DNA of 48,825 nucleotides from the IMG/VR virus record IMGVR_UViG_3300042561_001716, positions 1 to 48,825 of that record; one strand, 5' to 3'. The position numbers and the translations under genes were made by a program. The stretch is from a virus. Below are positions 24,879 to 33,004 of this stretch, piece by piece. How positions within the stretch are numbered: the stretch's first letter is position 1; each line of letters opens with the position of its first letter. The notes beneath the pieces were generated by a model, which worked only from the letters and a program-made list of their open reading frames with translations, was not told where the DNA came from and ran no database searches.

Positions 24879-25182
24879 AAGATTAGAACCTATCGAGTTC
24901 AAGATTAAACCAGATGGTGAGTTTAATTTTAAAGGCATTCCTGATTCGGATGTAATAAGGCAAATAATTACAACCACTGACTACCACCGTGATCAAAACA
25001 GGAATCAGGAGTCAGAAATACTCAAGCAAGCCAAAAATATTGACATGATGACCCTCGGTGTTTTGGCTTCATCAATTCTAATCTGTCTTTTGTGCCTTTT
25101 TCTTTCATTCAATAACAAACAACAAACACAGGGGAGCGTAGTTAATAATGGACAATTTCTTCGGGGGACTTATTGCCAGTAA
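24796..25182 (+). CDS. Membrane-anchored protein of the ATPase operon
   Basis: A 128-residue protein with a GGGAG sequence 9 bases before the ATG. The N-terminal 80 residues are polar and Pro-rich; a single TM segment follows near residues 93-115 (LGVLASSILICLLCLFLSF). It is a C-terminally anchored protein. It overlaps the next gene by 35 bases. Confidence 0.55.
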   Translation: MQFHNLPDMWEETTIKNPPVTTDKPIGKRLEPIEFKIKPDGEFNFKGIPDSDVIRQIITTTDYHRDQNRNQESEILKQAKNIDMMTLGVLASSILICLLCLFLSFNNKQQTQGSVVNNGQFLRGTYCQ

Positions 25183-25579
25183 ATCCGGTAAATTGGCTGG
25201 TAGTAGTCAGAATCCAACCACTATCGGCAATATTGGTAATTCCAAAGCACGGATAACCGCCAAAATGGAATTACCCACGGAAATATCGGCACAACAAGTA
25301 ATAAATTTGGAGCGCGAAATGGGGCAAGTTAATGCAGAATTGGAATTGGTTGACGACATTATTGCTACTCAAGAAAAACTGCTTAATAAAGCGATAGATT
25401 TGCATGACAAAAACACTAGATGGGCTGGTGTGAAAATGAAGGCAGATCAGAGATTACGAGAAATTGAATCTAGCCACAATCAAACAGTTGCTAGATATAC
25501 GTTAGGCGCGGCCACAACCCAGGCTTATGTAGACGGTTTTACAGAAGCTTATCAAGTAAGTGCGGAGATATTTAGCTGA
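25148..25579 (+). CDS. Coiled-coil protein of the ATPase operon
   Basis: A 143-residue protein with a Gly/Ser-rich N-terminus and a coiled-coil-like middle (NLEREMGQVNAELELVDDII). The stop overlaps the next ATG. No family was recognised. Confidence 0.6.
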   Translation: MDNFFGGLIASKSGKLAGSSQNPTTIGNIGNSKARITAKMELPTEISAQQVINLEREMGQVNAELELVDDIIATQEKLLNKAIDLHDKNTRWAGVKMKADQRLREIESSHNQTVARYTLGAATTQAYVDGFTEAYQVSAEIFS

Positions 25580-25878
25580 TGCTGATGAATACCAAAAATT
25601 TACTCTATTTTGGATACTTCTTAACTGGCGCATCGTTCTTCCTTTTATTGGGGCAAATTATTCGGGGATTCCCTGAATCCAAGAATGGCGCGATCGCCTT
25701 ATTTGTCGTCAGCATCCTAACATTTATAGGACTTGGTTTTTATAATTGGTGTGGGCTGTGGTACAAGTCCGCCGGGCATCTGAATAAAAATCAATCAATT
25801 GTAGGATTTGCCCCAACCTATGTTTTTGGAACTGCGGCTACAGTCGCGCTAATTATTGGAATCGCAATAGGGGGATAA
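25579..25878 (+). CDS. Three-TM membrane protein before the FtsK-like ATPase
   Basis: A 99-residue protein with three hydrophobic segments (FGYFLTGASFFLLLG, IALFVVSILTFIGLGF, VFGTAATVALIIGIAIG). It starts by ATG overlapping the upstream TGA and ends one base before the ATPase gene. It probably forms a membrane base for the ATPase complex. Confidence 0.65.
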   Translation: MLMNTKNLLYFGYFLTGASFFLLLGQIIRGFPESKNGAIALFVVSILTFIGLGFYNWCGLWYKSAGHLNKNQSIVGFAPTYVFGTAATVALIIGIAIGG

Positions 25879-25879
25879 T

Positions 25880-27802
25880 ATGTTGCAATCAACCAACCCG
25901 TTTGCACATCAAAAAAACTGTTTTGAACCCTTGATAACATCCGAGCGCATATTGTTGGGAGCGCTCGGAATTGCGGCGGCGGCTGGTACAGTTTTACCTA
26001 TTTTGTGGCCAAATCAAATCAAGGAAGTAAAGCTAATTGAAAACATAGCGGGGCTGTCTTTTGCGACTTGTTTCACAGCAGAATGTTTTCGCAGACAACG
26101 TAAGGAAAAAACTTACCAGAGTATTGATGAGGCTAACCATCAAATAGTTAAGGAGGGACTGCGGAACACATTTGTTTATGAAAAAGCAGCCCAAGAAATT
26201 AGGTCTAAGCGGAAACTAGCGGCTTACGTTAATCGCCTACCAGCAGAGGAGCGTGGACGGTGGATGCAACAATTTGGGTTACAGGGATTAGTGGAATTAC
26301 CTCAAGTCCAACAAGCCGTAATTGAACCCAAACAATTACCAAGTTCTCGCGGCATTCCCAATCCTGAAGTTGCGGAATTTAATGAGGATGCAGTCCAAGA
26401 AATCATCAACCCTGGTGTGATGGCTGTATTAGAAGAATTAGCCGCAGAATATCCTGAATACATCAGGATTGATAATAATTGGATTGATGAATTGTGTGAT
26501 AGTTCCGCAGTTCAAGATATGGGGAATAGAGCCAACCACCATTTCGGGTTATGGGGTGAAACTCAGTCTGGTAAATCAACATTAGCGGGGGTAATTATTA
26601 ATAAGATTGCGGCTCAATCACAGGGTGCAGCTTATGTGATTGGGAGTGATCCTAAGAATTTCGTTACCCGTTGGTTGTGCAAATTTTCCCGTAAATTTGA
26701 AGGACTGCAATCACTACCAGAATGGATTACTTTTGCTACCAAAATTATTGATGAAAGACAACAACAATTTGAGCATAATCGGAAAGGTACAAGCCTACCA
26801 GAAATATTTTTAATCCAAGATGAAGTGAATGTAGTTTATGGTGGGGGCAAAGGATTACCAGGAACAGGCAAGAAACAAGTTACTAAGGAAACCGCTTTAA
26901 ACTTACAGGGGATGTGGAATTACATTATTAACTTCACAGCCGCAATGAAGATTCACGGCGTGTTCATGGGGCAAAACCCGTTAAGTGGATGTACTGGGTT
27001 TAGTCGTCCTAGTTACAAGAATATTTGCTTTATTGCGCTGGGTAAAGTGTCGTCTTATATATTAAGTAATCCAGCCGATTTTCTTAATGTCAAAACTGAT
27101 ATTCTTGACTTATTGAAAGAGGTTTGTGAATTACTTGATAAGCAAGGCGTGAGATATGCTTTAGTAATTCCCACTAAAGGTAATCCTTATATTGCTCTAA
27201 TTCCTGTTTTCAATATTGATGATTTGGAGCAAACTGAAAAACCACAGGATGCACAACCAGCGCATCAGCAAGACGCTGTAAACCCCTATCAAATAATAGG
27301 AGATTGGATAGACAAATTAGGCAGAAATCCCACCGACTCTGAATTAACTCAAGCGTGGCAACAAGTCACTGGAATATCTCTAACTGCCGATGCTTTAATG
27401 CTGTTGAAAAACAATCTTGAACTAACTGATGAAGTTGTCACCTGGTCCACAATTACGGCAAATATTGAATTGCCCGAAAAATGGCGGGAGGAAGATTTAC
27501 AAAAAGCTATAGCATCCCGACTAATTGAACACGGTTATCAGGCGCAAACAGAAGTTAAAAGTAATGGCGGTTTCATTGATATTGCCACTGATTTTGATGG
27601 TGGAACTATTATCGAAGTCAAGAAGTATTTGACTAGAGATACAATTTACCAAGCGGCTGGGCAATTGGGGGTTTACGGTAAAGGCAATGAGTACAAATTG
27701 CTTGCTGTTGGCTTTCTACCAAGCAATGAAGGTGATATACAGCAAGCAAAAACAACCGCGTCAATGGTTGAGAATGAAAGAATCAAAGTTTTGTTTATTT
27801 AG
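25880..27802 (+). CDS. FtsK/HerA-like ATPase fused to a PD-(D/E)XK nuclease domain
   Basis: A 640-residue protein. Two hydrophobic segments near residues 25-75 anchor it to the membrane. Walker A (GETQSGKST) is near 225-233 and Walker B (FLIQDEV) near 310-316, in the pattern of FtsK/HerA/TraD DNA pumps. Residues about 455-510 look like a small helical domain. The C-terminus holds a restriction-endonuclease-like core: GGFIDIATD near 564, IIEVKK near 577 and a Q motif (AAGQLGVYG) near 595. It probably moves and cuts DNA at the membrane. Seven small genes, several for membrane proteins, lie just upstream in the same direction. Possible roles are DNA entry, transfer, or defence against other phages. 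Confidence 0.8.
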   Translation: MLQSTNPFAHQKNCFEPLITSERILLGALGIAAAAGTVLPILWPNQIKEVKLIENIAGLSFATCFTAECFRRQRKEKTYQSIDEANHQIVKEGLRNTFVYEKAAQEIRSKRKLAAYVNRLPAEERGRWMQQFGLQGLVELPQVQQAVIEPKQLPSSRGIPNPEVAEFNEDAVQEIINPGVMAVLEELAAEYPEYIRIDNNWIDELCDSSAVQDMGNRANHHFGLWGETQSGKSTLAGVIINKIAAQSQGAAYVIGSDPKNFVTRWLCKFSRKFEGLQSLPEWITFATKIIDERQQQFEHNRKGTSLPEIFLIQDEVNVVYGGGKGLPGTGKKQVTKETALNLQGMWNYIINFTAAMKIHGVFMGQNPLSGCTGFSRPSYKNICFIALGKVSSYILSNPADFLNVKTDILDLLKEVCELLDKQGVRYALVIPTKGNPYIALIPVFNIDDLEQTEKPQDAQPAHQQDAVNPYQIIGDWIDKLGRNPTDSELTQAWQQVTGISLTADALMLLKNNLELTDEVVTWSTITANIELPEKWREEDLQKAIASRLIEHGYQAQTEVKSNGGFIDIATDFDGGTIIEVKKYLTRDTIYQAAGQLGVYGKGNEYKLLAVGFLPSNEGDIQQAKTTASMVENERIKVLFI

Positions 27803-27810
27803 GTGAAATC

Positions 27811-27969
27811 ATGTTGAATCAACAACAAATTAATCAATTAATTGATGAGCAAAACGCCGATGCAATCAATAGCATCTATTGGGAATTACCATCAAAGACT
27901 CAACGGTTAATTGATAAAATGATTGCAAAATATTGGCGGTTTAATGCTGGCACGTTATCAGATTTTTGA
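27811..27969 (+). CDS. Small protein after the ATPase gene
   Basis: A 52-residue helical protein with AGGTGAAATC before the ATG, 8 bases after the ATPase stop. It begins MLNQQQINQLIDEQ and is Gln/Asn-rich. It may be the last gene of the ATPase operon. No family was recognised. Confidence 0.5.
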   Translation: MLNQQQINQLIDEQNADAINSIYWELPSKTQRLIDKMIAKYWRFNAGTLSDF

Positions 27970-27980
27970 TATAATAAATA

Positions 27981-28027
27981 TGCGGCTGATCCACCTTATT
28001 AAATAAGCTGACTAACAACCAGCCGCA
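27981..28027. terminator. Hairpin between convergent genes
   Basis: TGCGGCTG and its complement CAGCCGCA enclose an inner CTTATT/AATAAG hairpin. It lies between the ATPase operon and the convergent minus-strand gene. A T run is missing, so termination is only suggested. Confidence 0.55.
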
Positions 28028-28028
28028 C

Positions 28029-28442
28029 CTATAAATAATTATTCAAAACTTCTAACTCGCTCAATCTAAAAGTTGCAATTAAATTATCAGTTTCACTAAA
28101 CGGCGATATTGACTCTCTACGGCGGGGGAAATATTGCCGCATTTTGTCTATGGCAGCATTGAATTTAGAATATTCGGCGGCGGTTCTGTCACCATTTGTC
28201 TTAATAAAAACCACCCACTCATACCGTTGTTCTTGTTGAGAATTTAGCATTAAGGTGGATGATGAAACGTTCTTGAATCTGGAAATAACAACTTCTAAGC
28301 CACCGCTAACCGCGCCTTTTGGTGCTGATGGAGGTTCTACCCAGATGGCGGGTTGACTGTTGCTAAAAGTGCCGAGTTCTTCTTTCAATAAATCGGCTAT
28401 TGCTTGTCTAAGTTCCGGTGCGGTGTGGATGTTATTTGGCAT
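28029..28442 (-). CDS. Possible tail terminator or tail-completion protein
   Basis: A 137-residue alpha/beta protein (ELRQAIADLLKEELGTF, QQEQRYEWVVFIKTNGD, AAIDKMRQYFPRRR). The size and layout resemble siphovirus tail terminator proteins (gpU-like), but I cannot prove the family. Its start codon and 45 bases upstream are shared, in inverted orientation, with the gene at 38326. Confidence 0.5.
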   Translation of the reverse strand: MPNNIHTAPELRQAIADLLKEELGTFSNSQPAIWVEPPSAPKGAVSGGLEVVISRFKNVSSSTLMLNSQQEQRYEWVVFIKTNGDRTAAEYSKFNAAIDKMRQYFPRRRESISPFSETDNLIATFRLSELEVLNNYL

Positions 28443-28490
28443 AAAATTTTATTTTTATTTTTCCCAAAAAACTATTGACAATATTTTGTT
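28440..28490. repeat. Inverted repeat C, left copy
   Basis: About 48 bases spanning the start codon of the 28442 gene, its A/T-rich leader and the adjacent promoter -35 region match 38281-38328 in inverted orientation, apart from one base in an A run. The two copies bracket a segment of about 9.8 kb. Confidence 0.8.
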
Positions 28491-28503
28491 AGCCTGTTAC
28501 TAT
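28475..28503 (+). promoter_or_regulatory. Repeated promoter, copy 2
   Basis: TTGACA at 28475, a 17-base spacer (ATATTTTGTTAGCCTGT) and TACTAT at 28498 are followed by ATAAATGTGAGAG. The same block occurs at five other places in this region. The spacer contains TGTTA repeated at 8-base distance, a candidate operator. Confidence 0.85.
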
Positions 28504-28533
28504 ATAAATGTGAGAGTTAATAGGATAAAAACA

Positions 28534-28848
28534 ATGGGTTTAATTGATTTGGTTGTAGAGAACTGTGAAATTTCCTGTATGGGTAATGCCAAAGAATGCC
28601 CATACACAGATTTTAAAACAGAGTATAGAGAATGGAAGATTTGGCTAGATTGTCCTAATGGAGGAATATTGGCTTTTGAGATAATCTCTGAGAACCATAA
28701 TTTATGGCTTGGCTTGCCTACTTTTCCAGGTTGTTTAAGGAGTTTTGACTACCATGATAGTGATGGCATAATTGCCTATGCTAAGGAAAACATAGACAAA
28801 GTAGAAAACTATCTGTCTAGCCTAACAGGACAATTACAGTTATTTTAG
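28534..28848 (+). CDS. Hypothetical protein in a single-gene cassette
   Basis: A 104-residue protein from the ATG at 28534, which is 30 bases after the promoter; AGGATAAAAACA precedes it. It is rich in Cys, Trp and acidic residues (CMGNAKECPYTDFKTEYREW). It lies between its own promoter and terminator. No family was recognised. Confidence 0.65.
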   Translation: MGLIDLVVENCEISCMGNAKECPYTDFKTEYREWKIWLDCPNGGILAFEIISENHNLWLGLPTFPGCLRSFDYHDSDGIIAYAKENIDKVENYLSSLTGQLQLF

Positions 28849-28856
28849 GGACTTCC

Positions 28857-28881
28857 AGAAGCACCTTAATAGGGTGCTTCT
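28857..28881 (+). terminator. Cassette terminator
   Basis: The AGAAGCACC/GGTGCTTCT stem ends the 104-residue gene. The T tract after it is weak. Confidence 0.7.
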
Positions 28882-28917
28882 ATCTTTGCTTGTGAGAGGA
28901 GTATTTTTTCACAGTAG

Positions 28918-28946
28918 TTGACAATATTTTGTTATCCTGGTACTAT
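28918..28946 (+). promoter_or_regulatory. Repeated promoter, copy 3
   Basis: TTGACA at 28918, a 17-base spacer and TACTAT at 28941 belong to the same family as 28475; the spacer reads TTATCCTGG instead of TTAGCCTGT. Confidence 0.8.
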
Positions 28947-28984
28947 ATAAGAGTGAGAGAAAAACAACTAGCAGGGCAAAAAAA

Positions 28985-29083
28985 ATGACTTATTCACAAA
29001 AAATTTATTTAGCAATGATACAAATAGCTGAAGAGCAAAATATTCTGATATGGGGGGAGGTATTGAGGCTTCTTAATGAATAA
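28985..29083 (+). CDS. 32-residue small protein in a cassette
   Basis: The frame from the ATG at 28985 encodes 32 residues (MTYSQKIYLAMIQIAEEQN) between a promoter of the repeated family and a terminator. The clear promoter and terminator support expression. No function is known. Confidence 0.5.
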   Translation: MTYSQKIYLAMIQIAEEQNILIWGEVLRLLNE

Positions 29084-29087
29084 ACCA

Positions 29088-29110
29088 AAAGCACCCTATT
29101 GGGGTGCTTT
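29088..29110 (+). terminator. Cassette terminator
   Basis: The AAAGCACCC/GGGTGCTTT stem lies just after the 32-residue gene. Confidence 0.75.
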
Positions 29111-29166
29111 GTCTTCTCTGCGAAATTTGTGAGAGTTCAACAGGAATATTAGGAGTATAGCACACG

Positions 29167-29361
29167 GTGGACGAATCATTAAAAAAAGCTCAACAGAATT
29201 ACGAGAAATCTGAGAAGGGTAAAGCACGCCGGAAGCGCTACCGTGAGAAACCTGAAGTAAAGGAACGCGAACGCGAACTAGACCGCGAACGCAAGGAATA
29301 CAAACGGGAATATATGCGGGAATTTATGCGGAAAAGACGGGCGAAATTGAAGGAGGAATGA
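29167..29361 (+). CDS. Small Lys/Arg/Glu-rich helical protein
   Basis: A 64-residue protein with GTG start and AGGAG 10 bases upstream. It is almost entirely charged (KARRKRYREKPEVKERERE) and ends RKRRAKLKEE. Similar Lys/Arg-rich small proteins occur in many phages and plasmids; it may bind nucleic acid. A terminator follows. Confidence 0.5.
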   Translation: MDESLKKAQQNYEKSEKGKARRKRYREKPEVKERERELDRERKEYKREYMREFMRKRRAKLKEE

Positions 29362-29367
29362 CACGGT

Positions 29368-29392
29368 AAACCCTCGATTTTGAGGGTTTTTT
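29368..29392 (+). terminator. Terminator
   Basis: The AAACCCTC/GAGGGTTT stem with a 6-base loop is followed by T run. Confidence 0.85.
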
Positions 29393-29418
29393 AATGCCAA
29401 AAAATTTTCTAAAACCTA

Positions 29419-29447
29419 TTGACAATATTTTGTTAGCCTGTTACTAT
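29419..29447 (+). promoter_or_regulatory. Repeated promoter, copy 4
   Basis: TTGACA at 29419 and TACTAT at 29442 with the TTAGCCTGT-type spacer. The upstream AAATTTTCTAAAACC block is shared with copies at 30212 and 38981. Confidence 0.85.
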
Positions 29448-29484
29448 ATAAATGTGAGAGTTCAATAAATAAGGAATTAAAACA

Positions 29485-29973
29485 ATGTTTGATTTTTCAG
29501 GATTAACAGTAGAACAAATCAAGATTAAGTACAAAAAACTGGCCATGCAATATCATCCTGATTTGGGTGGTGATCTTGAGATAATGAAAATGCTAAATAA
29601 TGCTTATGAGGCTGCATTAAAAAGTTGTGATGGCCAAAAAACTAAAGATGACCAAGGACAAGAACATACCTATAAATACAGCCAAGAGATTGAGCAGGCA
29701 TTGATGAATAAAATCATTGAATTATTGTCACTAAACATGGAAGATGTAGATATTGACTTGATAGGTACTTGGATTTGGGTTACTGGCAACACTAAACCAT
29801 TTAAAGACAAAATCAAACAAGCTGGCTGTACATGGCATTCAAAGAGAGGGTGTTGGTACTTTAAAATAGGTAAATATTATGGCAAATCATCAACCTCTAG
29901 CCTAGAAGAGTTAGCTAAAAAGTATGGCTGTACTAATGCTTCAAAATTTAATAAGAATATAAAAGTAGGATAA
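29485..29973 (+). CDS. J-domain (DnaJ-like) protein
   Basis: A 162-residue protein. Residues 1-50 form a J domain with the HPD motif (AMQYHPDLGGD). The C-terminal half has an aromatic-rich domain (WIWVTGNTKPFKDKIKQ, then HSKRGCWYFK) also seen in other phage and plasmid DnaJ-like proteins. J domains recruit Hsp70 (DnaK). It is the only gene between copy 4 of the promoter and a strong terminator. Confidence 0.85.
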   Translation: MFDFSGLTVEQIKIKYKKLAMQYHPDLGGDLEIMKMLNNAYEAALKSCDGQKTKDDQGQEHTYKYSQEIEQALMNKIIELLSLNMEDVDIDLIGTWIWVTGNTKPFKDKIKQAGCTWHSKRGCWYFKIGKYYGKSSTSSLEELAKKYGCTNASKFNKNIKVG

Positions 29974-29978
29974 GATCT

Positions 29979-30004
29979 AGGGGTGAGGTTCACCCCTATT
30001 TTTT
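29979..30004 (+). terminator. Terminator of the DnaJ-like gene
   Basis: The AGGGGTGA/TCACCCCT stem is followed by T6. Confidence 0.85.
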
Positions 30005-30163
30005 ATGCTTTATTTAAACGAAGACGCAGTAAATAATCAGATTAAAATTTGCACGAAACAGGAAGACTTGGAGGGCGTAAAATGCCCCGCTTGCCGTAAA
30101 GTTAAGAGTCAAGAAAACTTGTGTCCGTTGGGCAAAGCAAGAATTTCTCCACCCCGTGAGTAG
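30005..30163 (+). CDS. Small zinc-finger-like protein, uncertain
   Basis: A 52-residue frame starting in the terminator tail, with a CPAC..C zinc-ribbon-like site (VKCPACRKVKSQENLC). It lacks a ribosome site and its own promoter, so it could be a remnant. It ends 48 bases before the next promoter. Confidence 0.35.
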   Translation: MLYLNEDAVNNQIKICTKQEDLEGVKCPACRKVKSQENLCPLGKARISPPRE

Positions 30164-30211
30164 GGTGATTTTTTGGTGTTAAAAATTTTCTAAAAAACTT
30201 TCTAAAACCTA

Positions 30212-30240
30212 TTGACAATATTTTGTTATCCTGTTACTAT
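30212..30240 (+). promoter_or_regulatory. Repeated promoter, copy 5
   Basis: TTGACA at 30212, a 17-base spacer and TACTAT at 30235, with the TTATCCTGT-type spacer and a following GAGTGAGAG leader. Confidence 0.85.
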
Positions 30241-30266
30241 ATAAGAGTGAGAGTTCAATAAGCAAA

Positions 30267-31262
30267 ATGAAAGTAGCAGAAATTAACACCACAGAATTAC
30301 ACCTTGATCCAGCAAGGTTTCAATACAAGTTATGTCATAATTCAACAGGATCAACAGGATCTTTGTCCAATATTGATTCTTGGAATGTTTACCTATCTGG
30401 GATTGTTTTGGTATGGGAAGATGCTGATAACAGAACTTATGTAGTCAATGGACACAATAGAGTTGCTCTAGCCAAAAAGTTGGGAACAGTTGAGAAAATT
30501 TTGTGTAGGTTTATTGATGCAGTTGACCACAAAGAAGCTAGATTAATAGGTGCTTTAGCTAACATAGCAGAGGGTATGGGAACTGCTATAGATGCAGCTA
30601 AATTTTTTAGAGACTCTAGTTACAGCATTAATCAAGTGAAAAATTTTGGTATCAATCCAAAATTAAAAATTGTGCAAGATGGGTTAAGTCTCTCAAATTT
30701 GGTTAGTTTCTTGTTTGACAAAGTTGCCATTGGTGATATTCCCATTGATAAGGGTGTGATTTTAGGAAGTGTGGGGGCTAGAGAACAGCTGGAAGTATGG
30801 GAACTAATCAAAGGTAAGCAGGTGAGCAGCAAAGCACTAGATGAGATTATTTCAAACATTCTTAATCCTGCAAGTGGACAAACATCACTTTTCAACCTGT
30901 TTAATCAAGATAATCAAGATAATGAACTTTTAAGACTAGAGTTAGTTGCACAAGTGAGAGTCAAGCTACAAAGATCCAAAAAGTTGCTACACCTAGTCTC
31001 AAATCAAGGTAATTCTCAGTTTCTGGAGGCAATTGGTAACAACCTTAATCACACTGGTAATTTGTCAGCAAGTGAGTTAACCCATTATGTACTGCAAATA
31101 TTTGACCAACTAAAAAACCAGCATTCTCCAGTGAGTGAGATTTTGAACAAGGGTATTGAAGCTAAAAAGTCAGGTCAAGCTATGTCAGATGTTGTCAGTG
31201 ATTGTGTAAGTCAATTAATCACAGTCATTCCCAAGATGATTAATCAAAAAGTTGCTGCATAA
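30267..31262 (+). CDS. ParB/sulfiredoxin-fold-like protein
   Basis: A 331-residue protein. Residues about 40-100 hold the ParB-like core (YVVNGHNRVALAKKLG, then EARLIGALANIAEG). The rest is helical. Proteins of this kind in phages and plasmids include DNA-binding and nuclease-like enzymes; the catalytic role is not clear here. The ATG lies 27 bases after the promoter -10 box, and a strong terminator follows. Confidence 0.75.
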   Translation: MKVAEINTTELHLDPARFQYKLCHNSTGSTGSLSNIDSWNVYLSGIVLVWEDADNRTYVVNGHNRVALAKKLGTVEKILCRFIDAVDHKEARLIGALANIAEGMGTAIDAAKFFRDSSYSINQVKNFGINPKLKIVQDGLSLSNLVSFLFDKVAIGDIPIDKGVILGSVGAREQLEVWELIKGKQVSSKALDEIISNILNPASGQTSLFNLFNQDNQDNELLRLELVAQVRVKLQRSKKLLHLVSNQGNSQFLEAIGNNLNHTGNLSASELTHYVLQIFDQLKNQHSPVSEILNKGIEAKKSGQAMSDVVSDCVSQLITVIPKMINQKVAA

Positions 31263-31278
31263 CCAAGAATTTTAACCC

Positions 31279-31311
31279 AGTTGATCACTTTGACAAGTGA
31301 TCAACTTTTTT
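31279..31311 (+). terminator. Strong terminator
   Basis: The AGTTGATCACTT/AAGTGATCAACT stem with a 5-to-9-base loop is followed by T6. Confidence 0.9.
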
Positions 31312-31327
31312 GCATTTTGAGGTCAAA

Positions 31328-31831
31328 ATGAAATATAGACAACTATCGCTTTTTGACCTGCCACCACAATCAGAGTCACAGGCTAGGACTAAAAAAACTC
31401 ACACCACACCACAAAAATCAGTGATTGACAAAATCAAGGCCATCTCAATCCATGCCCCTCATGCCTATGCAATTTGCATGGGTAAAAAACCCTATGAATA
31501 CAGAAACAGTCCAACAGAGAAAAGAGGCTGGGTTTTAATTCATAGCAGCAGCAGTAAGGCTTCTGACTCATTTTTTGAAGACTATGGCATTGACCTCAAA
31601 ATAGCCAAAAGAGGGGCAATTATAGGAGCTAGTTTTATCACAGATTGTAGTCCAGATTATCAAGGTGGCTATGCTTACAGAATGACAAGATCAATGCTGT
31701 TTCCTACCCCTATTGTGGGTGTTAAGGGCTGTCAATCAATATTTTGGGGACATTGTAAAGACCCTCAAAAACTCAAGGCTTTTGAACAGGCCATAGAACA
31801 GATGGGAATTAACTTAAAAGTGAGAGAATAG
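31328..31831 (+). CDS. ASCH-domain protein 1
   Basis: A 167-residue protein from the ATG at 31328 with GAGGTC upstream. The core AISIHAPHAYAICMGKKPYE, later GWVLIHSSSS and GAIIGASFITDC match the ASCH fold, which binds RNA or nucleotides. Its role in the phage is unknown; ASCH proteins can act in RNA metabolism or in toxin-antitoxin contexts. A different ASCH-like gene follows 80 bases later. Confidence 0.7.
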   Translation: MKYRQLSLFDLPPQSESQARTKKTHTTPQKSVIDKIKAISIHAPHAYAICMGKKPYEYRNSPTEKRGWVLIHSSSSKASDSFFEDYGIDLKIAKRGAIIGASFITDCSPDYQGGYAYRMTRSMLFPTPIVGVKGCQSIFWGHCKDPQKLKAFEQAIEQMGINLKVRE

Positions 31832-31880
31832 GGTAATTTGGGGGGGGAGCAATCCCCCTCTTTTAGTAAGATACGTCAGG

Positions 31881-31886
31881 CTATAA
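31881..31886 (+). promoter_or_regulatory. Candidate -10 box of the second ASCH-like gene
   Basis: TATAAT occurs 25 bases upstream of the second ASCH-like gene. A good -35 box is missing, so this is a weak candidate. Confidence 0.4.
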
Positions 31887-31911
31887 TGTGGATTATTTGG
31901 AACTTGCAAGT

Positions 31912-32424
31912 ATGAAACCCATAGCAGTATCAATGCACCCTCAAGAAGCCCTAAAACTGGCGATTGGGGAAATCAGAATTATTTTAACAACTCAAGCAGA
32001 ATCAAAGCGAAAAATCCTGTTCCACGCTTGCAGTTATGACACAACGGAACAGGAAAACGCCGGATTTAAAGCGATCGCACAATTAGGATTTTCGCCTGAA
32101 GAAGTGCCAACTAATTCAATTATTGGCTGGGCGAAAATTGCAGACGTGAAAACCTACGACGCGGCAAAATTTGCAATTGACGGGAAACTTCACGGACACG
32201 GATTTGATTTAAACCAGTTTCTTGCTGCTGAAGGTTGGCAAGGTCAACAAGTTTACGGATTAGTTTTAGAAGAACAGCATTATTTATGTTTACCAATCAT
32301 GGGGATTGGTGCTGAACGCGTTCACGGCGATTTCTGGGAAGCACAAAGCCCGTTTCAAGTGGTGGCATTTGAACGGGCTTTAGATGCTCAAAGTGTAGAT
32401 ATTGTCGCCTCAGTAGGATATTAG
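31912..32424 (+). CDS. ASCH-like protein 2
   Basis: A 170-residue protein from the ATG at 31912. The N-terminus MKPIAVSMHPQEALKLAIGE and later HACSYDT have the ASCH pattern of binding loop and strand order, with a longer C-terminal half (VYGLVLEEQHYLCLPIMG). It shows little obvious similarity to the first ASCH protein. It ends 4 bases into a convergent minus-strand gene. Confidence 0.6.
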   Translation: MKPIAVSMHPQEALKLAIGEIRIILTTQAESKRKILFHACSYDTTEQENAGFKAIAQLGFSPEEVPTNSIIGWAKIADVKTYDAAKFAIDGKLHGHGFDLNQFLAAEGWQGQQVYGLVLEEQHYLCLPIMGIGAERVHGDFWEAQSPFQVVAFERALDAQSVDIVASVGY

Positions 32425-32957
32425 ATCCCTAATCTTTGTGCCGCAGCACGCGCCGCGGCTCTTTCCCCTGGAGTTGCACCACGTTGGGCTGCGTTACGGA
32501 TTGCGGCTGCACGGCGGTCAGAAACTCTACCTCCCGCATTTGTCGGTGTTCGTGGGGCAGCACCTGGAGAACCCGAACCTTGGCTGCCAGTAACGGGCGC
32601 ACTAGATCGACGATAAGGATCGTTAGCGACTCGCCCGAATCCGCCAGTACCACCTGGTGCTGATGCACCGCGGCCAGTACCACCAGCCGGAGGTAAAGCA
32701 GCTCTTGTTGCACCACCACCAGCAGTAATTGTCCGCCTTACCCGGGAGACACCATCTCTGAAAACGCCTTGCCCCCGCAATCTTCCAGATCGGCTAAAAG
32801 TCCTAAAAGTCCTAAAATCAGTCCTAGTGTCGGGTCTTACAGTAGGTGCGCGCTCCCCCACAACAGCCAAACCACCACCTCTATTCCGAGTACCACCAGC
32901 CGCAGTCCTTACCCGACCACTAGGTAAAATTCGGTCTCCTCGTCCACCTCTAGCCAT
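32421..32957 (-). CDS. Arg/Gly/Ala-rich low-complexity protein
   Basis: A 178-residue protein from the ATG at 32957 (MARGGRGDRILPSGRVR). It is about 20 percent Arg and rich in Gly, Ala and Thr, with no hydrophobic core, so it is probably disordered and binds nucleic acid or acts in assembly. A TTG or GTG start upstream would add up to 16 residues. It is convergent with the ASCH-like gene. Confidence 0.5.
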   Translation of the reverse strand: MARGGRGDRILPSGRVRTAAGGTRNRGGGLAVVGERAPTVRPDTRTDFRTFRTFSRSGRLRGQGVFRDGVSRVRRTITAGGGATRAALPPAGGTGRGASAPGGTGGFGRVANDPYRRSSAPVTGSQGSGSPGAAPRTPTNAGGRVSDRRAAAIRNAAQRGATPGERAAARAAAQRLGI

Positions 32958-33004
32958 AATAGTCAATCCTAATTTTGTAAATATGTTTATTTTTAGTTTT
33001 CCCA

